From NCBI RefSeq assembly GCF_017876535.1, contig NZ_JAGIOF010000001.1, forward strand, positions 2,914,001 through 2,978,000: a DNA stretch of 64,000 nt, in the 5' to 3' direction. This DNA is from Paeniglutamicibacter kerguelensis (lineage in GTDB: Bacteria; Actinomycetota; Actinomycetes; Actinomycetales; Micrococcaceae). Position 1 is the stretch's first letter. Every line of letters starts with the position of its first letter. This document shows, piece by piece, positions 43,539 to 52,276 of this stretch. The notes beneath the pieces are model-generated. The model ran no database searches, had not been told where the DNA came from, and saw only the letters and a list, made by a program, of their open reading frames with translations. Position numbers and translations under genes: made by a program.

Positions 43539-44969
43539 GTGGGTGAGATCCAGGACATGTCGGCTGTGGAACTGACGGAGGGCATTCGGAAGCGGACGTT
43601 GTCATCGCGTGAGGCCCTTGAGTCCCACTATCGACGGATCGACGACGTCAACGCCTCCATCAATGCAGTGGTTACCCAAGACCGGAAGGCGGCCTACGCA
43701 GCGGCAGCCAATGCGGACCGGATGAGCGTTGCGGGAGGCCCGCTCGGCCCGCTGCACGGCCTGCCCATGACGCACAAGGACACCCACAACGTTCGAGGGC
43801 TTCGCAGCACCCAGGGGTCTCCGGTATTCAAGGACTTTGTGCCGGAACAAGACGATTTGATCATCGAACGATTGCGTGCGGCTGGAGTCGTGGCCACGGG
43901 CAAAACCAATGTGCCGGAGTTCGGCGCCGGATCGCACACCTTCAACGAGGTCTTCGGCACGACCACCAACCCGTATGACACTTCATTGAGCGCGGGAGGT
44001 TCGTCGGGAGGAGTTGCCGCGGCGATTGCGGCTCGCATCCAGCCCCTCGGCGAAGGATCCGACATGGGTGGGTCGCTGCGCATCCCCGCGTCTTTCTGCA
44101 ACGTCGTGGGATTCCGTCCCTCCTACGGGGTGATCCCGATGCCCTCCGCTGCCAATGCCTGGGCCTGGCTGGGGCGGACCGGCCCGATGGCCAGGGAAAT
44201 CGATGACATCGCGCTGTTCATGTCGGCGGCAGCCGGGCCGAGCCCCCTGGTGCGCACGCCAAGCGTACTCAGCGGTGCAGACTTCGCGGGGCCCGTGGTG
44301 GGCGACCTGCGCGGAGTGCGGATCGGTTGGAGTCCCGATTTCGGGATCGGCATCCCGGTGGAACCGGCCGTCCTTCAGGTGCTGGAACGCCAGCTTCGGG
44401 TGTTCGAGGAAGCCGGCGCGATAGTCGAGCAGGCCTCCCCCGATTTCTCGGAGGCTGATCTCGTATTCCAACGTGCGCGGGCCACCGACTTCGCCGCGGG
44501 TCTGGGCGATCTGGTGCGCGAGCACCGCGGGTTGGTCAAGCCGGAGGTCATTTGGAACGTGGAGTTGGGCTGGTCGCTGAGCGCCCAGGACCTGATCGAC
44601 GCCGCTGCGGCCCGGACCCGCTTGGAAGCTTCGGTGCGCGGTTTCTTCAGTGACTACGATGTGTTCCTAAGCCCGGCGGCCCAGGTGCTGCCCTTCGACG
44701 CGACGCTGCGGTACCCCGGTTCCGTGGCCGGGGTGGCCTCGGAGACCTACCTGGACTGGATGCGTTCGGCATGCGTGCTTTCCGCAACGGGGCTGCCGGT
44801 CCTTGCCATGCCGGCGGGGTTCACCGGCGAGGGATTGCCCGTTGGGTTCCAGCTGGCGGTGAACCACTATCGCGATGTCGAGCTGTTGCGCTACGCCAAG
44901 GGCTTCGAGGATCGCACCCGCTGCGTCGATGTGCTCCCCGCGCTGCTGACTACATCGATCACCGGATAG
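43539..44969 (+). CDS. Amidase (amidase signature family)
   Basis: A 476-residue enzyme hydrolysing amides. The catalytic Lys is in MTHKDTHNVRG near 80-90; the signature SAGGSSGGVAAAIAARIQPLGEGSDMGGSLRIPASFCNVVG near 150-190 contains the Ser-cisSer-Lys triad serines. GTG 43539 (VGEIQDM) has GAGGAAAC upstream and fits better than the earlier in-frame start at 43509. It diverges from the DUF5058-M20 genes and converges with the Lrp gene. Its substrate is probably linked to the one handled by M20. Confidence 0.9.
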   Translation: MGEIQDMSAVELTEGIRKRTLSSREALESHYRRIDDVNASINAVVTQDRKAAYAAAANADRMSVAGGPLGPLHGLPMTHKDTHNVRGLRSTQGSPVFKDFVPEQDDLIIERLRAAGVVATGKTNVPEFGAGSHTFNEVFGTTTNPYDTSLSAGGSSGGVAAAIAARIQPLGEGSDMGGSLRIPASFCNVVGFRPSYGVIPMPSAANAWAWLGRTGPMAREIDDIALFMSAAAGPSPLVRTPSVLSGADFAGPVVGDLRGVRIGWSPDFGIGIPVEPAVLQVLERQLRVFEEAGAIVEQASPDFSEADLVFQRARATDFAAGLGDLVREHRGLVKPEVIWNVELGWSLSAQDLIDAAAARTRLEASVRGFFSDYDVFLSPAAQVLPFDATLRYPGSVAGVASETYLDWMRSACVLSATGLPVLAMPAGFTGEGLPVGFQLAVNHYRDVELLRYAKGFEDRTRCVDVLPALLTTSITG

Positions 44970-44998
44970 CATTTCGGACGGTGGATGGCTGGTCCCCG

Positions 44999-45955
44999 CT
45001 AGGAGTGAGGGATGAGCCGTCCACCGCGCTTGCGCGCCTGAAGCAGCATCGTGGATTCGATGATGTCCGCGTCATCGGCCCATCCGGCATCGGTGACAAA
45101 GCGGTATAGGGCATTGGCGTCGGGCAGCGTCACGTTTGCGACGATCTGGCAGTCTCCAGCCACTGCTGCCGCATAGCGGACCTCGCTTCGGGTCGCCAAT
45201 GCCTGTCCGAGTCGCTCCACTTTTCCCGGGGCCGCCTTGATCCACAGAAATGCCTCGAGGGGAAGGTTCACTGACGCGGGTTCCACCAATGTCCTGATTG
45301 CCACCCGGCGGTTGCGAAGCAGCCAATCCAGCCGCCGGCTCGCAGTGGTTTCCGAGACACGCACGCGTCGGGCAATGGATTCGACGCTCGCCCGACCATC
45401 TTCGGTCAGCACGCGGACGATCTCCTCGTCCTGATCGCTCAGGGGTCCGCTGGTGCTGAGGTCCGTGCCGTCGAATGTGAACTCGGTGCCCATGGCGCTT
45501 GTCTGGACATCGTTGAGGATGCCGGAGCGCCAGCCGCGGATCGTGCGGAAGTAGCGCAACACCGGATAGCTCACCGAGCGGACCAGGCCCACCGTGGCGG
45601 GAATCTCGGTGGTCAGGACGTTGGACACCGCCTCGGGTTCCAACATCAGTTCCGCCACGACGTCCGCGCCGCCGGTCATCAAGTAGCTGAAGGTGGTGTC
45701 CTGTCGTTGGGCCAGCGCCTCGGCTGCAACCCGGCTGGTTCCGGGGGAACATTCCAGGCGCAGCAACGTGGTGCTGCGGCGCAGGCGCATTCCGGCGACC
45801 GAAACCGCTCCCGTTTTGAGCAGACCCACCCCGTGGCGGGCAACGGTGCGTTCGGGCTGATCCAGCACCGCTGCGATCTTGCGCCACGAGGCACGGCCAT
45901 CAATCTGCAGGGCGGCAATAATCAGCTGCTCGAGGTTGGTCAACTGTCCTGTCAT
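44999..45955 (-). CDS. Two-domain Lrp/AsnC family regulator
   Basis: A 318-residue protein with two consecutive Lrp-type halves. Half 1 has HTH LEQLIIAALQIDGRASWRKIAAVLDQPERTVARHGVGLLK (residues 7-46); half 2 has QDEEIVRVLTEDGRASVESIARRVRVSETTASRRLDWLL near 185-222, followed by a ligand domain. This is longer than the usual 150-160 residues. ATG 45955 was chosen over a far upstream Met because AAGGAG lies 10 bases before it. It likely regulates the neighbouring amidase/M20 genes. Confidence 0.82.
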   Translation of the reverse strand: MTGQLTNLEQLIIAALQIDGRASWRKIAAVLDQPERTVARHGVGLLKTGAVSVAGMRLRRSTTLLRLECSPGTSRVAAEALAQRQDTTFSYLMTGGADVVAELMLEPEAVSNVLTTEIPATVGLVRSVSYPVLRYFRTIRGWRSGILNDVQTSAMGTEFTFDGTDLSTSGPLSDQDEEIVRVLTEDGRASVESIARRVRVSETTASRRLDWLLRNRRVAIRTLVEPASVNLPLEAFLWIKAAPGKVERLGQALATRSEVRYAAAVAGDCQIVANVTLPDANALYRFVTDAGWADDADIIESTMLLQARKRGGRLIPHS

Positions 45956-46103
45956 GCGGGCTTTGCTCCTTGCCGTTGGTGATGCCGCTTCGATCATAGG
46001 CATCAGGTGCGCGAACTTGGTCGGCGCCTCGGCGCGAGTCGGCATTGAGTCGATACCGGGCCTGCGCGCGGGCACGAAGCGGTCCAAGCCTGGGCAAACC
46101 CGC

Positions 46104-46141
46104 GTTCAGGAGGCTCCGCCTAGCGTCCGAGCCTCCTGAAC
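46104..46141. repeat. Inverted repeat spanning the 3' end of the carboxyltransferase gene
   Basis: GTTCAGGAGGCTC (46104-46116) and GAGCCTCCTGAAC (46129-46141) are perfect 13-base arms; the stop codon of the minus-strand gene (46120-46122) falls in the loop. It may act as a terminator, without a T tract. Confidence 0.5.
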
Positions 46142-47631
46142 TTCGCCCGGCGCCGTTCCAGTCGCTCGGCCGCCGGCGCCGCACAGACCAGGGCCAGCTC
46201 GTGCTCGATCGCCAGGCCCATGCGCGCACAGAATTCCCGGGGCTCGTCGGCGGCATCGGGCCGCTCGTCGACCACATGGTCCACCAAACCGATGCGCCAC
46301 AGCGAGCCGACATCAACGCCCTGCTCCGCGGCAATCCGCGGGGCGAACTCAACGCTGCGGTGGAGGATTGCACTGGCGCCCTCGGGCGGAAGCGGCGAAA
46401 GCCATGAGTGTTCGGCGGCTATGATCCGGTCGGCCGGAAGCAGCGCCAGGGCGCCACCGCCGGTGCCCTGCCCCAAGAGCACGGAGACCGAAGGCGCGCG
46501 CAGGCCGATCAGCTCGTTGAGCGATCGGGCGATCTCCCCTGCCAGGCCGCCTTCCTCGGCCTCCTGCGAGAGGGCTGCACCGGCGGTGTCGATGACGGTC
46601 AGCAGCGGGAGCTGGAGCTCCTCCGCAAGTTGCATGGCGCGCCTTGCCTCCCGAAGCGAGGCCGGGCCCATCGCAGGGGCATCCGCGTGGCGCGGGCGCT
46701 GGTGGCCGAGCACGATGCAGGACTGCCGCCCGAACCTGGCAAGTGCAAGGCTCAACCCCGGGTCGTTTTCCCCTTGTCCCGTGCCGTTGAGCGGCAGGGC
46801 GTCTGCCGCTCCAGCGGCAAGCAGCATACGCAGGTCCGGGCGCCGGGGATTGCGGCTGAGCAGCACCGATTCCCATGCGCTTGCCGTGCCGGGGACCGCG
46901 TTCACGGTTTCGGGAATGGGTGCGCCTCCGGGCTTTGCCGATGGGATCAGGATCCGCAGGGCCCTGTCGATGATGTCGGGAAGTTCTTCCGGGGCCACCA
47001 CCGCATCGATCAGGCCCTTGCGGTAGAGGTTTTCCGCGACCTGGACCCCGGGAGGGAACGGGGTGCCGGTGAGCGACTCGTAGACGCGTGGGCCCAGGAA
47101 TCCGAGCAGGGCTCCCGGTTCGGCAACCGTCATGTGTCCCAAGGACCCCCAGGACGCCATGACCCCTCCCGTGGTGGGGTTGCGGAGGTAGACCAGATAG
47201 GGGAATCCTGCTTCCTTGTGCCGCCGCACCGCATCGGTGATGGCAACCATCCCGAGGAACGCCAGGGTGCCTTCCTGCATGCGGGTGCCACCCGAGGCGG
47301 GCCCGGCCAGCAGCGGCAGTCCGGCGGCCGTGGCGCGTTCTATGGCCGCGATGATACGTTCGGTGGCGGCCTGGCCGATGGAGCCGGCCAGGAAACGAAA
47401 CTCCGAGACGATGACCGCCACCCGGCGGCCACGGATCAGGCCCTCACCGGTGAGCACCGATTCATCGACACCGCTCTTGAGTTCCGCGGCCTCCAATTCG
47501 GCCGCGTACCTTGCACCGATTCCCGTGTGCTGCACCGGCTGGTCCCAGGAAGAAAACGATCCAGCGTCGAGCACCGTCTCGAGCAGCCCGGCGGCAGTTA
47601 TCCGCCGTGAGCCCAGCTGCGCCGCGCTCAT
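46120..47631 (-). CDS. Fused acyl-CoA carboxyltransferase (AccD-AccA-like)
   Basis: A 503-residue protein with two carboxyltransferase (crotonase-fold) halves. The N-terminal half shows GPASGGTRMQEGTLAFLGM near 110-128 and ATGGV-like NPTTGGVMASWGSLGH near 150-165; the C-terminal half shows ESVLLSRNPRRPDL, LTVIDTAGAALSQEAEEGG and LGQGTGGGALALLPADRI (near 395-412). The zinc-finger cysteines of AccD are missing. No biotin carrier or carboxylase gene is near. Its ATG overlaps the CaiB gene stop (ATGA). Confidence 0.82.
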   Translation of the reverse strand: MSAAQLGSRRITAAGLLETVLDAGSFSSWDQPVQHTGIGARYAAELEAAELKSGVDESVLTGEGLIRGRRVAVIVSEFRFLAGSIGQAATERIIAAIERATAAGLPLLAGPASGGTRMQEGTLAFLGMVAITDAVRRHKEAGFPYLVYLRNPTTGGVMASWGSLGHMTVAEPGALLGFLGPRVYESLTGTPFPPGVQVAENLYRKGLIDAVVAPEELPDIIDRALRILIPSAKPGGAPIPETVNAVPGTASAWESVLLSRNPRRPDLRMLLAAGAADALPLNGTGQGENDPGLSLALARFGRQSCIVLGHQRPRHADAPAMGPASLREARRAMQLAEELQLPLLTVIDTAGAALSQEAEEGGLAGEIARSLNELIGLRAPSVSVLLGQGTGGGALALLPADRIIAAEHSWLSPLPPEGASAILHRSVEFAPRIAAEQGVDVGSLWRIGLVDHVVDERPDAADEPREFCARMGLAIEHELALVCAAPAAERLERRRAKFRRLGR

Positions 47632-48854
47632 GATGCGACCTTCGCTTCAGCATCCAGCCAGCTTCGGATGGAGGCGCCGTCAGCGTCCAGCAAGGGAGGT
47701 GCTGAGTGTACGGTGCGGGTCATTTCAGCGGCCGTTGCCGGGTCGAAGAAGCGCAGCGGAGGGCCGGGCAGTGAAATCCTTCCCAATACCGGGTGTTCGA
47801 CATCCACGATGAGTCCCTGGGATTTGACCTGTTCCCACTCATAGACCTCGTCCAACGTGCGCACCTTTCCCGCGGGGATTCCCGCGGCATTGAGTTTCTC
47901 CAGCAGATTCTCGGGATCGAAGCCGGCGAAAGCTTCCTCGATCTCGGAGAGCAGCAGAGCGTGGTTTTCCACCCGCTCGGCGTTTGACACATATTCCGGG
48001 CGCACCGCGTCAAGCCCGAAGGCTTCGGCGAAAGCCGCCCAGAGTTTCTGGCTGCCGACGCTGATCTGAACCTTGCCGTCTCGGCATTTGAAAAGTCCGT
48101 AGGGGGCAATGGACGGATGATGGTTGCCTTGGGCCCGCGGGACCTGCCCGGCGACCGTGGCACGGGTGCCCTGGAACGCATGTACGCCGACGATCGAGGC
48201 CAACAGGGAGGTGCGGACAACTTGTCCCCTGCCCGTGTGCTCGCGCTCCAACAAGGCGGCGAGCGCACCGTATGCGCCATACATGCCGGACAACAAATCG
48301 GCGATGGGAACCCCCACCCGCTGCGGGTCATCGGGACCGGAGCCGGTCAGGGACATCAGCCCGGCTTCACCCTGCAGGATCTGGTCATAGCCGCTGCGGT
48401 GGGATTCGGGACCGTCATGGCCGAATCCCGTGATCGAGAGGATGACAAGCCTGGGATTGAGCTCGTGCAGCCGCTCGACGCCAAACCCCAGTCGTTCGAG
48501 CACACCGGTGCGGAAGTTCTCCATCATCACGTCGGAGCGTTCAATGAGCCGCGTCAGTGTGTCCTTGCCGTCCTCGGATTTCAAATCCAGGGCGATTGAT
48601 TCCTTGTTGCGGTTGCAAGAGAGGAAGTACGTGGCTTGCGGGTTGTCCTCGGGGCCGACAAAGGGAGGACCCCAACTGCGGGTGTCGTCTCCAGCCTCCG
48701 GGGTCTCGACCTTGATGACGCGCGCCCCGAGATCTCCCATCATCATTCCCGCATGGGGGCCTGCCAGGGCACGGGTCAAATCCAGTACCGTGTAGCCGCT
48801 CAGCGGTCCGGTGGCGACGGCGGTGGACAACTGCTCATAGGCGGTGGTGCTCAT
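47628..48854 (-). CDS. CaiB/BaiF family CoA-transferase
   Basis: A 408-residue class III CoA-transferase. The N-terminal LDLTRALAGPHAGMMMGDLGARVIKVETPEAGD (residues 22-55) is the family start. The catalytic Asp equivalent is in SGYDQILQGEAGLMSLTG near 150-167; NFRTGVLERLGFG and GIPAGKVRTLDEV follow the family order. It moves CoA between two acids. It is coupled to the carboxyltransferase gene and diverges from a GntR regulator. Confidence 0.9.
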   Translation of the reverse strand: MSTTAYEQLSTAVATGPLSGYTVLDLTRALAGPHAGMMMGDLGARVIKVETPEAGDDTRSWGPPFVGPEDNPQATYFLSCNRNKESIALDLKSEDGKDTLTRLIERSDVMMENFRTGVLERLGFGVERLHELNPRLVILSITGFGHDGPESHRSGYDQILQGEAGLMSLTGSGPDDPQRVGVPIADLLSGMYGAYGALAALLEREHTGRGQVVRTSLLASIVGVHAFQGTRATVAGQVPRAQGNHHPSIAPYGLFKCRDGKVQISVGSQKLWAAFAEAFGLDAVRPEYVSNAERVENHALLLSEIEEAFAGFDPENLLEKLNAAGIPAGKVRTLDEVYEWEQVKSQGLIVDVEHPVLGRISLPGPPLRFFDPATAAEMTRTVHSAPPLLDADGASIRSWLDAEAKVAS

Positions 48855-48989
48855 GAAGACTCCTCGTATCCTGCGAAATGATGTGACAAGGTTCGTGTCG
48901 TGCGACGGGATTCGACCGGGACATGCCTGGCGCCAACGCCCCGGAGGATCCCCGGGTAGAGGTTCAGTGTTGTGCCAAGCGCGCGCACC

Positions 48990-49025
48990 CAGTGGATCAC
49001 TGGCCTAGCCTCCTAGACTCTAGGT
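48990..49025. promoter_or_regulatory. Two palindromes in the CaiB/GntR divergent promoter
   Basis: CCAGTG-GAT-CACTGG (48990-49004) and CCTAGA-C-TCTAGG (49013-49025) are both perfect. They lie 66-100 bases before the GntR start, between two divergent genes, so one or both may be operators of the GntR protein. Confidence 0.5.
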
Positions 49026-49090
49026 GTCTTTGTCAAGGGCTGGTCCGGTGTAGATTTGGGTGCAAACGAGGCAATTGAGAGGATGAATTC

Positions 49091-49792
49091 GTGGCAGCTC
49101 GAGAAAAATCCGCAGCATTGGGCAAGGTTGCACGCCCGCGGCTCTATGAGCAGCTCATGAAGCAGATCCTGGGATACGTCGAAGCCGAGCAGCTGGGGCC
49201 CGGGGATCACCTTCCTGCCGAGCGGGACCTCGCCGAGCAGCTCGGGGTCTCACGCGCGACCCTCGCCCAGGCGCTGGTGGCCCTGGAAGTCCTCGGGGTC
49301 ATTGACGTCCAACACGGGACGGGAGCCGTGTTGGTTTACCGCCCCAGCATCGCTACGGTCCTGCGTGACCTGCGTGAACACCAGAGCCGGCTTCCGGAAA
49401 TCGTCGAGGCCCGCAGCACCCTCGAGGTGAAGCTCGCGGCACTCGCAGCCGAACGGCGCACCGACGAGGACCTCGAACGAATCGACGCGGCCTTGAAGGT
49501 CATGGCCGGGGAGATTGCCGACGGCGGTCGCGGCGCGAGGGGCGACGAGCTCTTCCACGAGGCGGTGACGGCCGCCGCGCATTCGCGCGTCCTGGCCCAG
49601 CTCATGACCTTCATCGCCGAAATGGTGCTTGAAACAAGGCTGGAGTCGCTCGGGCAACCCGGCAGACCGGAGCGCTCGCTTGAATCACACCAAGTCATTG
49701 CCGGGGCCATCCTGAATGGCGACGCGGCAGCCGCTGCCGCGGCCATGCAGGCGCACATCGACCTGGTGTCCGACGTCGCGCTATTGAAATAG
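49091..49792 (+). CDS. GntR family regulator, FadR (FCD) subfamily
   Basis: A 233-residue regulator: winged HTH from LYEQLMKQILGYVEAEQLGPGDHLPAERDLAEQLGVSRATLAQALVALEVLGVIDV (residues 18-73), then an all-helical FCD ligand domain with metal-type residues in GDELFHEAVTAAAHSRV and SLESHQVIAGAILNGD. GTG 49091 has AGAGGA 9 bases upstream. It should sense an acid or CoA ester and control the divergent CoA-transferase/carboxyltransferase operon. Confidence 0.9.
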   Translation: MAAREKSAALGKVARPRLYEQLMKQILGYVEAEQLGPGDHLPAERDLAEQLGVSRATLAQALVALEVLGVIDVQHGTGAVLVYRPSIATVLRDLREHQSRLPEIVEARSTLEVKLAALAAERRTDEDLERIDAALKVMAGEIADGGRGARGDELFHEAVTAAAHSRVLAQLMTFIAEMVLETRLESLGQPGRPERSLESHQVIAGAILNGDAAAAAAAMQAHIDLVSDVALLK

Positions 49793-49815
49793 GGGGCGCC
49801 GGCCGCCCGGGGCAG

Positions 49816-50712
49816 CTAGTCCTTGAGCAGTATCTCGGTCATCTTTTGAATGAAGGCCGCGGCCAACGCCGATTGGCGGCGCCTGGGCATGGTGAGGATC
49901 TGCGCCTGGCGCTCGCCGAGTGCCGGGTGGTCCACCGGAATAAAGCGCAGTCCGTCGGTCACGCCCTCCCGCCTGGCAAAATGGCTCAGCAGCGTCGCCC
50001 CGACTCCCGAGCGGGCGAATTCCATGGCGGGATTGATGTGGTCGGTGACCATCGCGATTCGCGGGATTAGTCCCTCCATTTGGGCGGCAATGTCGAACAG
50101 CTCCCGCTGACTGATGCCCTTGGCGGGCAGCGAGAGCGGGTATTGACAGAGCTCGGCCAGCGAGACCTTGGCGTGCGCGGCCAAGGGATGCGCCGAGGCG
50201 ACCACCGCATAGGCAGGTGCGGGGCAGGAGAACTCCACGGTGACGTCACGCTGCGGGCCAAGGGCGAAGATCATGGCCACGTCAGCACTTCCATCGACGA
50301 TGCGGCGCGTGGCCTCCGGCGACGGGAGCACCGTGAGCTGGATCGACACATCCTGGTGTTCCCGGCAGAATCCGGCGATTGCCGATGGGACCCGGTAGGC
50401 GGCCAGCCCCTCCGAACTGACGATTTCCAGCATCCGCTGCTTGCCTGAGGCCTGTTCGCGCAATTCACCCAGCAGCTCCTCGGCCTCCGCTTCACTGCGC
50501 CTGGTGTGGGCAAGCAGCAACACGCCGGCATCGGTCAGTTGCATTCCGCGCGGATGGCGGCGGAACAGCGCAACTCCGGTGGAGCGTTCAAGCTGGGTGA
50601 TTTGCCTGCTGATGGCCGAGGCCGAAACGTGCTGAGCATCGGCAGCTTCGGTGATCGAACCGGAGCGGGCCACTTCATGGAAGTAGACCAGGGACGTGGG
50701 CAGCATTTGCAC
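49816..50712 (-). CDS. LysR family transcriptional regulator
   Basis: A 298-residue LTTR. The HTH is in SLVYFHEVARSGSITEAADAQHVSASAISRQITQLERSTGVALFRRHPRGMQLT (residues 7-59), and a substrate-binding domain follows. The start is well defined by the divergent arrangement with the M20/MFS operon and the dyad at 50737-50751. It probably activates the divergent genes in response to their substrate. Confidence 0.9.
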   Translation of the reverse strand: MQMLPTSLVYFHEVARSGSITEAADAQHVSASAISRQITQLERSTGVALFRRHPRGMQLTDAGVLLLAHTRRSEAEAEELLGELREQASGKQRMLEIVSSEGLAAYRVPSAIAGFCREHQDVSIQLTVLPSPEATRRIVDGSADVAMIFALGPQRDVTVEFSCPAPAYAVVASAHPLAAHAKVSLAELCQYPLSLPAKGISQRELFDIAAQMEGLIPRIAMVTDHINPAMEFARSGVGATLLSHFARREGVTDGLRFIPVDHPALGERQAQILTMPRRRQSALAAAFIQKMTEILLKD

Positions 50713-50736
50713 GATTCAAGTCTCATTTCATCCGGT

Positions 50737-50751
50737 TTGACTTCAAGTCAA
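50737..50751. promoter_or_regulatory. LysR-type dyad operator
   Basis: TTGACTT-C-AAGTCAA is a perfect 7-base dyad (15 bases) containing a T-N11-A element, 25-39 bases upstream of the LysR start and 86 before the M20 start. Fits recognition by the LysR protein. Confidence 0.55.
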
Positions 50752-50836
50752 CGGGGTTGCGAAAAACGCTACTGGTGAATGCCGATTGCACCTCCTAGTG
50801 TGATTCACGATACAACAACCAAAAGGATGTAAAGCC

Positions 50837-52252
50837 GTGAACAATCGCAACGAACTCATGAAGAAGTCGGCGTCTTTCGTCGACGACGGCGGATTCTTCA
50901 CGGAACTGGCGGCCTTGGTCCGGCATCGCACCGTCAGCACCAACACTGCCAACCGCCTTGAATTGAATTCATACCTCACTGACAAGATTGCTCCCAAGCT
51001 CGAGCAGCTCGGCTTCGTCACCCGGATCCACCCGGAGTGGAACGGCGGGGCCAACAGCTTCCTCATCGGACGTCGAATCGAGGATCCGGAACTTCCGACG
51101 ATGCTCTGCTACGGCCACGCCGATGTGGTCGACGGCCACGAGGGCCAATGGGACAAGAACCGGGATCCGTTCATCCTCAGCGCCGAGGGCGAACGATGGT
51201 ACGGGCGCGGTTCGGCAGACAACAAGGGCCAGCACCTGGTCAACCTGAAAGCCTTGGAGTTCCTGTTGGAAGCCCACGGCAGCCTCGGATTCAACACGGT
51301 GTTCCTCTTCGAATCCGGAGAGGAAATCGGTTCCCCGGACCTTGCGGAATTCGCCGCAGCCCACCAGGAGGAGCTTGCCGCCGATGTATTCATCGCCTCG
51401 GACGGGCCCCGGCTTTCGGCCGAGGCGCCAACGATCTTCCTCGGCGCCCGCGGCGGAGTCAGCTTCGAACTCACGGCCGACCTCCGCTCGGAGAGCTACC
51501 ACTCCGGAAACTGGGGCGGACTGATCCGCAATCCTGCCACCACCCTTGCCGCAGCCATTGGCGTGCTGGTGGACGGACACGGCAGGATCAAGGTCCCCGG
51601 ATTGCTTCCGCCTTCATTGCCTGCGGCGGTCCGCACGGCACTGGAAGGCCTCCAGGTTGGCACCGGGCCGAACGACCCGAACATGGATACCGGCTGGGGA
51701 GATCCGGAATTAACCCCGGCCGAACGCGTCTATGGATGGAACGCCCTTGAAGTGTTGGCCATGGGAGCGGCTGATCCGCAGAACCCCGTCAACGCGATCC
51801 CCGGCACAGCCAGTGCCATCCTCCAACTGCGCTTCGTCGTGGGCACCGAGGTACAGGATCTTCAAGCCAAAGTGCAGCGCGCCCTCGACGAACACGGTTT
51901 CCCGATGGTCAAGGCCACCGTGTTGACCAGCTTCCCGGCAAGCCGGATCGAACCCGATGACCCATGGGTCTGCTGGGCAGCCGAATCTCTGCGCGAAAGC
52001 ACCGGCCTTCCGACGACCATTCTGCCCAACATCGGCGGATCGCTGCCCAACGACGTCTTTGAATCGATCCTTGGGCTACCCACGCTCTGGATTCCTCATT
52101 CCTATCCCGGTTGCCTGCAGCACGCCCCGAACGAGCACCTGCTGGAACCGATTGCCCGACAGGGACTGCAGCTCATGTGCGGTCTCTACTACGACCTGGG
52201 GATTCGAGGCAACAGCCCGTTCGAACCCAAGGTCCTCACCACCCACGCCTGA
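50837..52252 (+). CDS. M20 family metallopeptidase
   Basis: A 471-residue zinc peptidase of the dipeptidase/ArgE-like group. Motifs: MLCYGHADVVDGHEGQW near 92-108, GRGSADNKGQHLVNLKAL near 123-140, FLFESGEEIGSPDLAEFAA near 154-172 (catalytic Glu), and FIASDGPRL. The C-terminal metal His is in WIPHSYPGCLQHAPNEHLLE. GTG 50837 is close after AAAGGATGTAAAG. It is followed after 24 bases by an MFS carrier that may import its substrate. Confidence 0.9.
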   Translation: MNNRNELMKKSASFVDDGGFFTELAALVRHRTVSTNTANRLELNSYLTDKIAPKLEQLGFVTRIHPEWNGGANSFLIGRRIEDPELPTMLCYGHADVVDGHEGQWDKNRDPFILSAEGERWYGRGSADNKGQHLVNLKALEFLLEAHGSLGFNTVFLFESGEEIGSPDLAEFAAAHQEELAADVFIASDGPRLSAEAPTIFLGARGGVSFELTADLRSESYHSGNWGGLIRNPATTLAAAIGVLVDGHGRIKVPGLLPPSLPAAVRTALEGLQVGTGPNDPNMDTGWGDPELTPAERVYGWNALEVLAMGAADPQNPVNAIPGTASAILQLRFVVGTEVQDLQAKVQRALDEHGFPMVKATVLTSFPASRIEPDDPWVCWAAESLRESTGLPTTILPNIGGSLPNDVFESILGLPTLWIPHSYPGCLQHAPNEHLLEPIARQGLQLMCGLYYDLGIRGNSPFEPKVLTTHA

Positions 52253-52276
52253 CACCGCATCCCGAGGGGAACTCCC

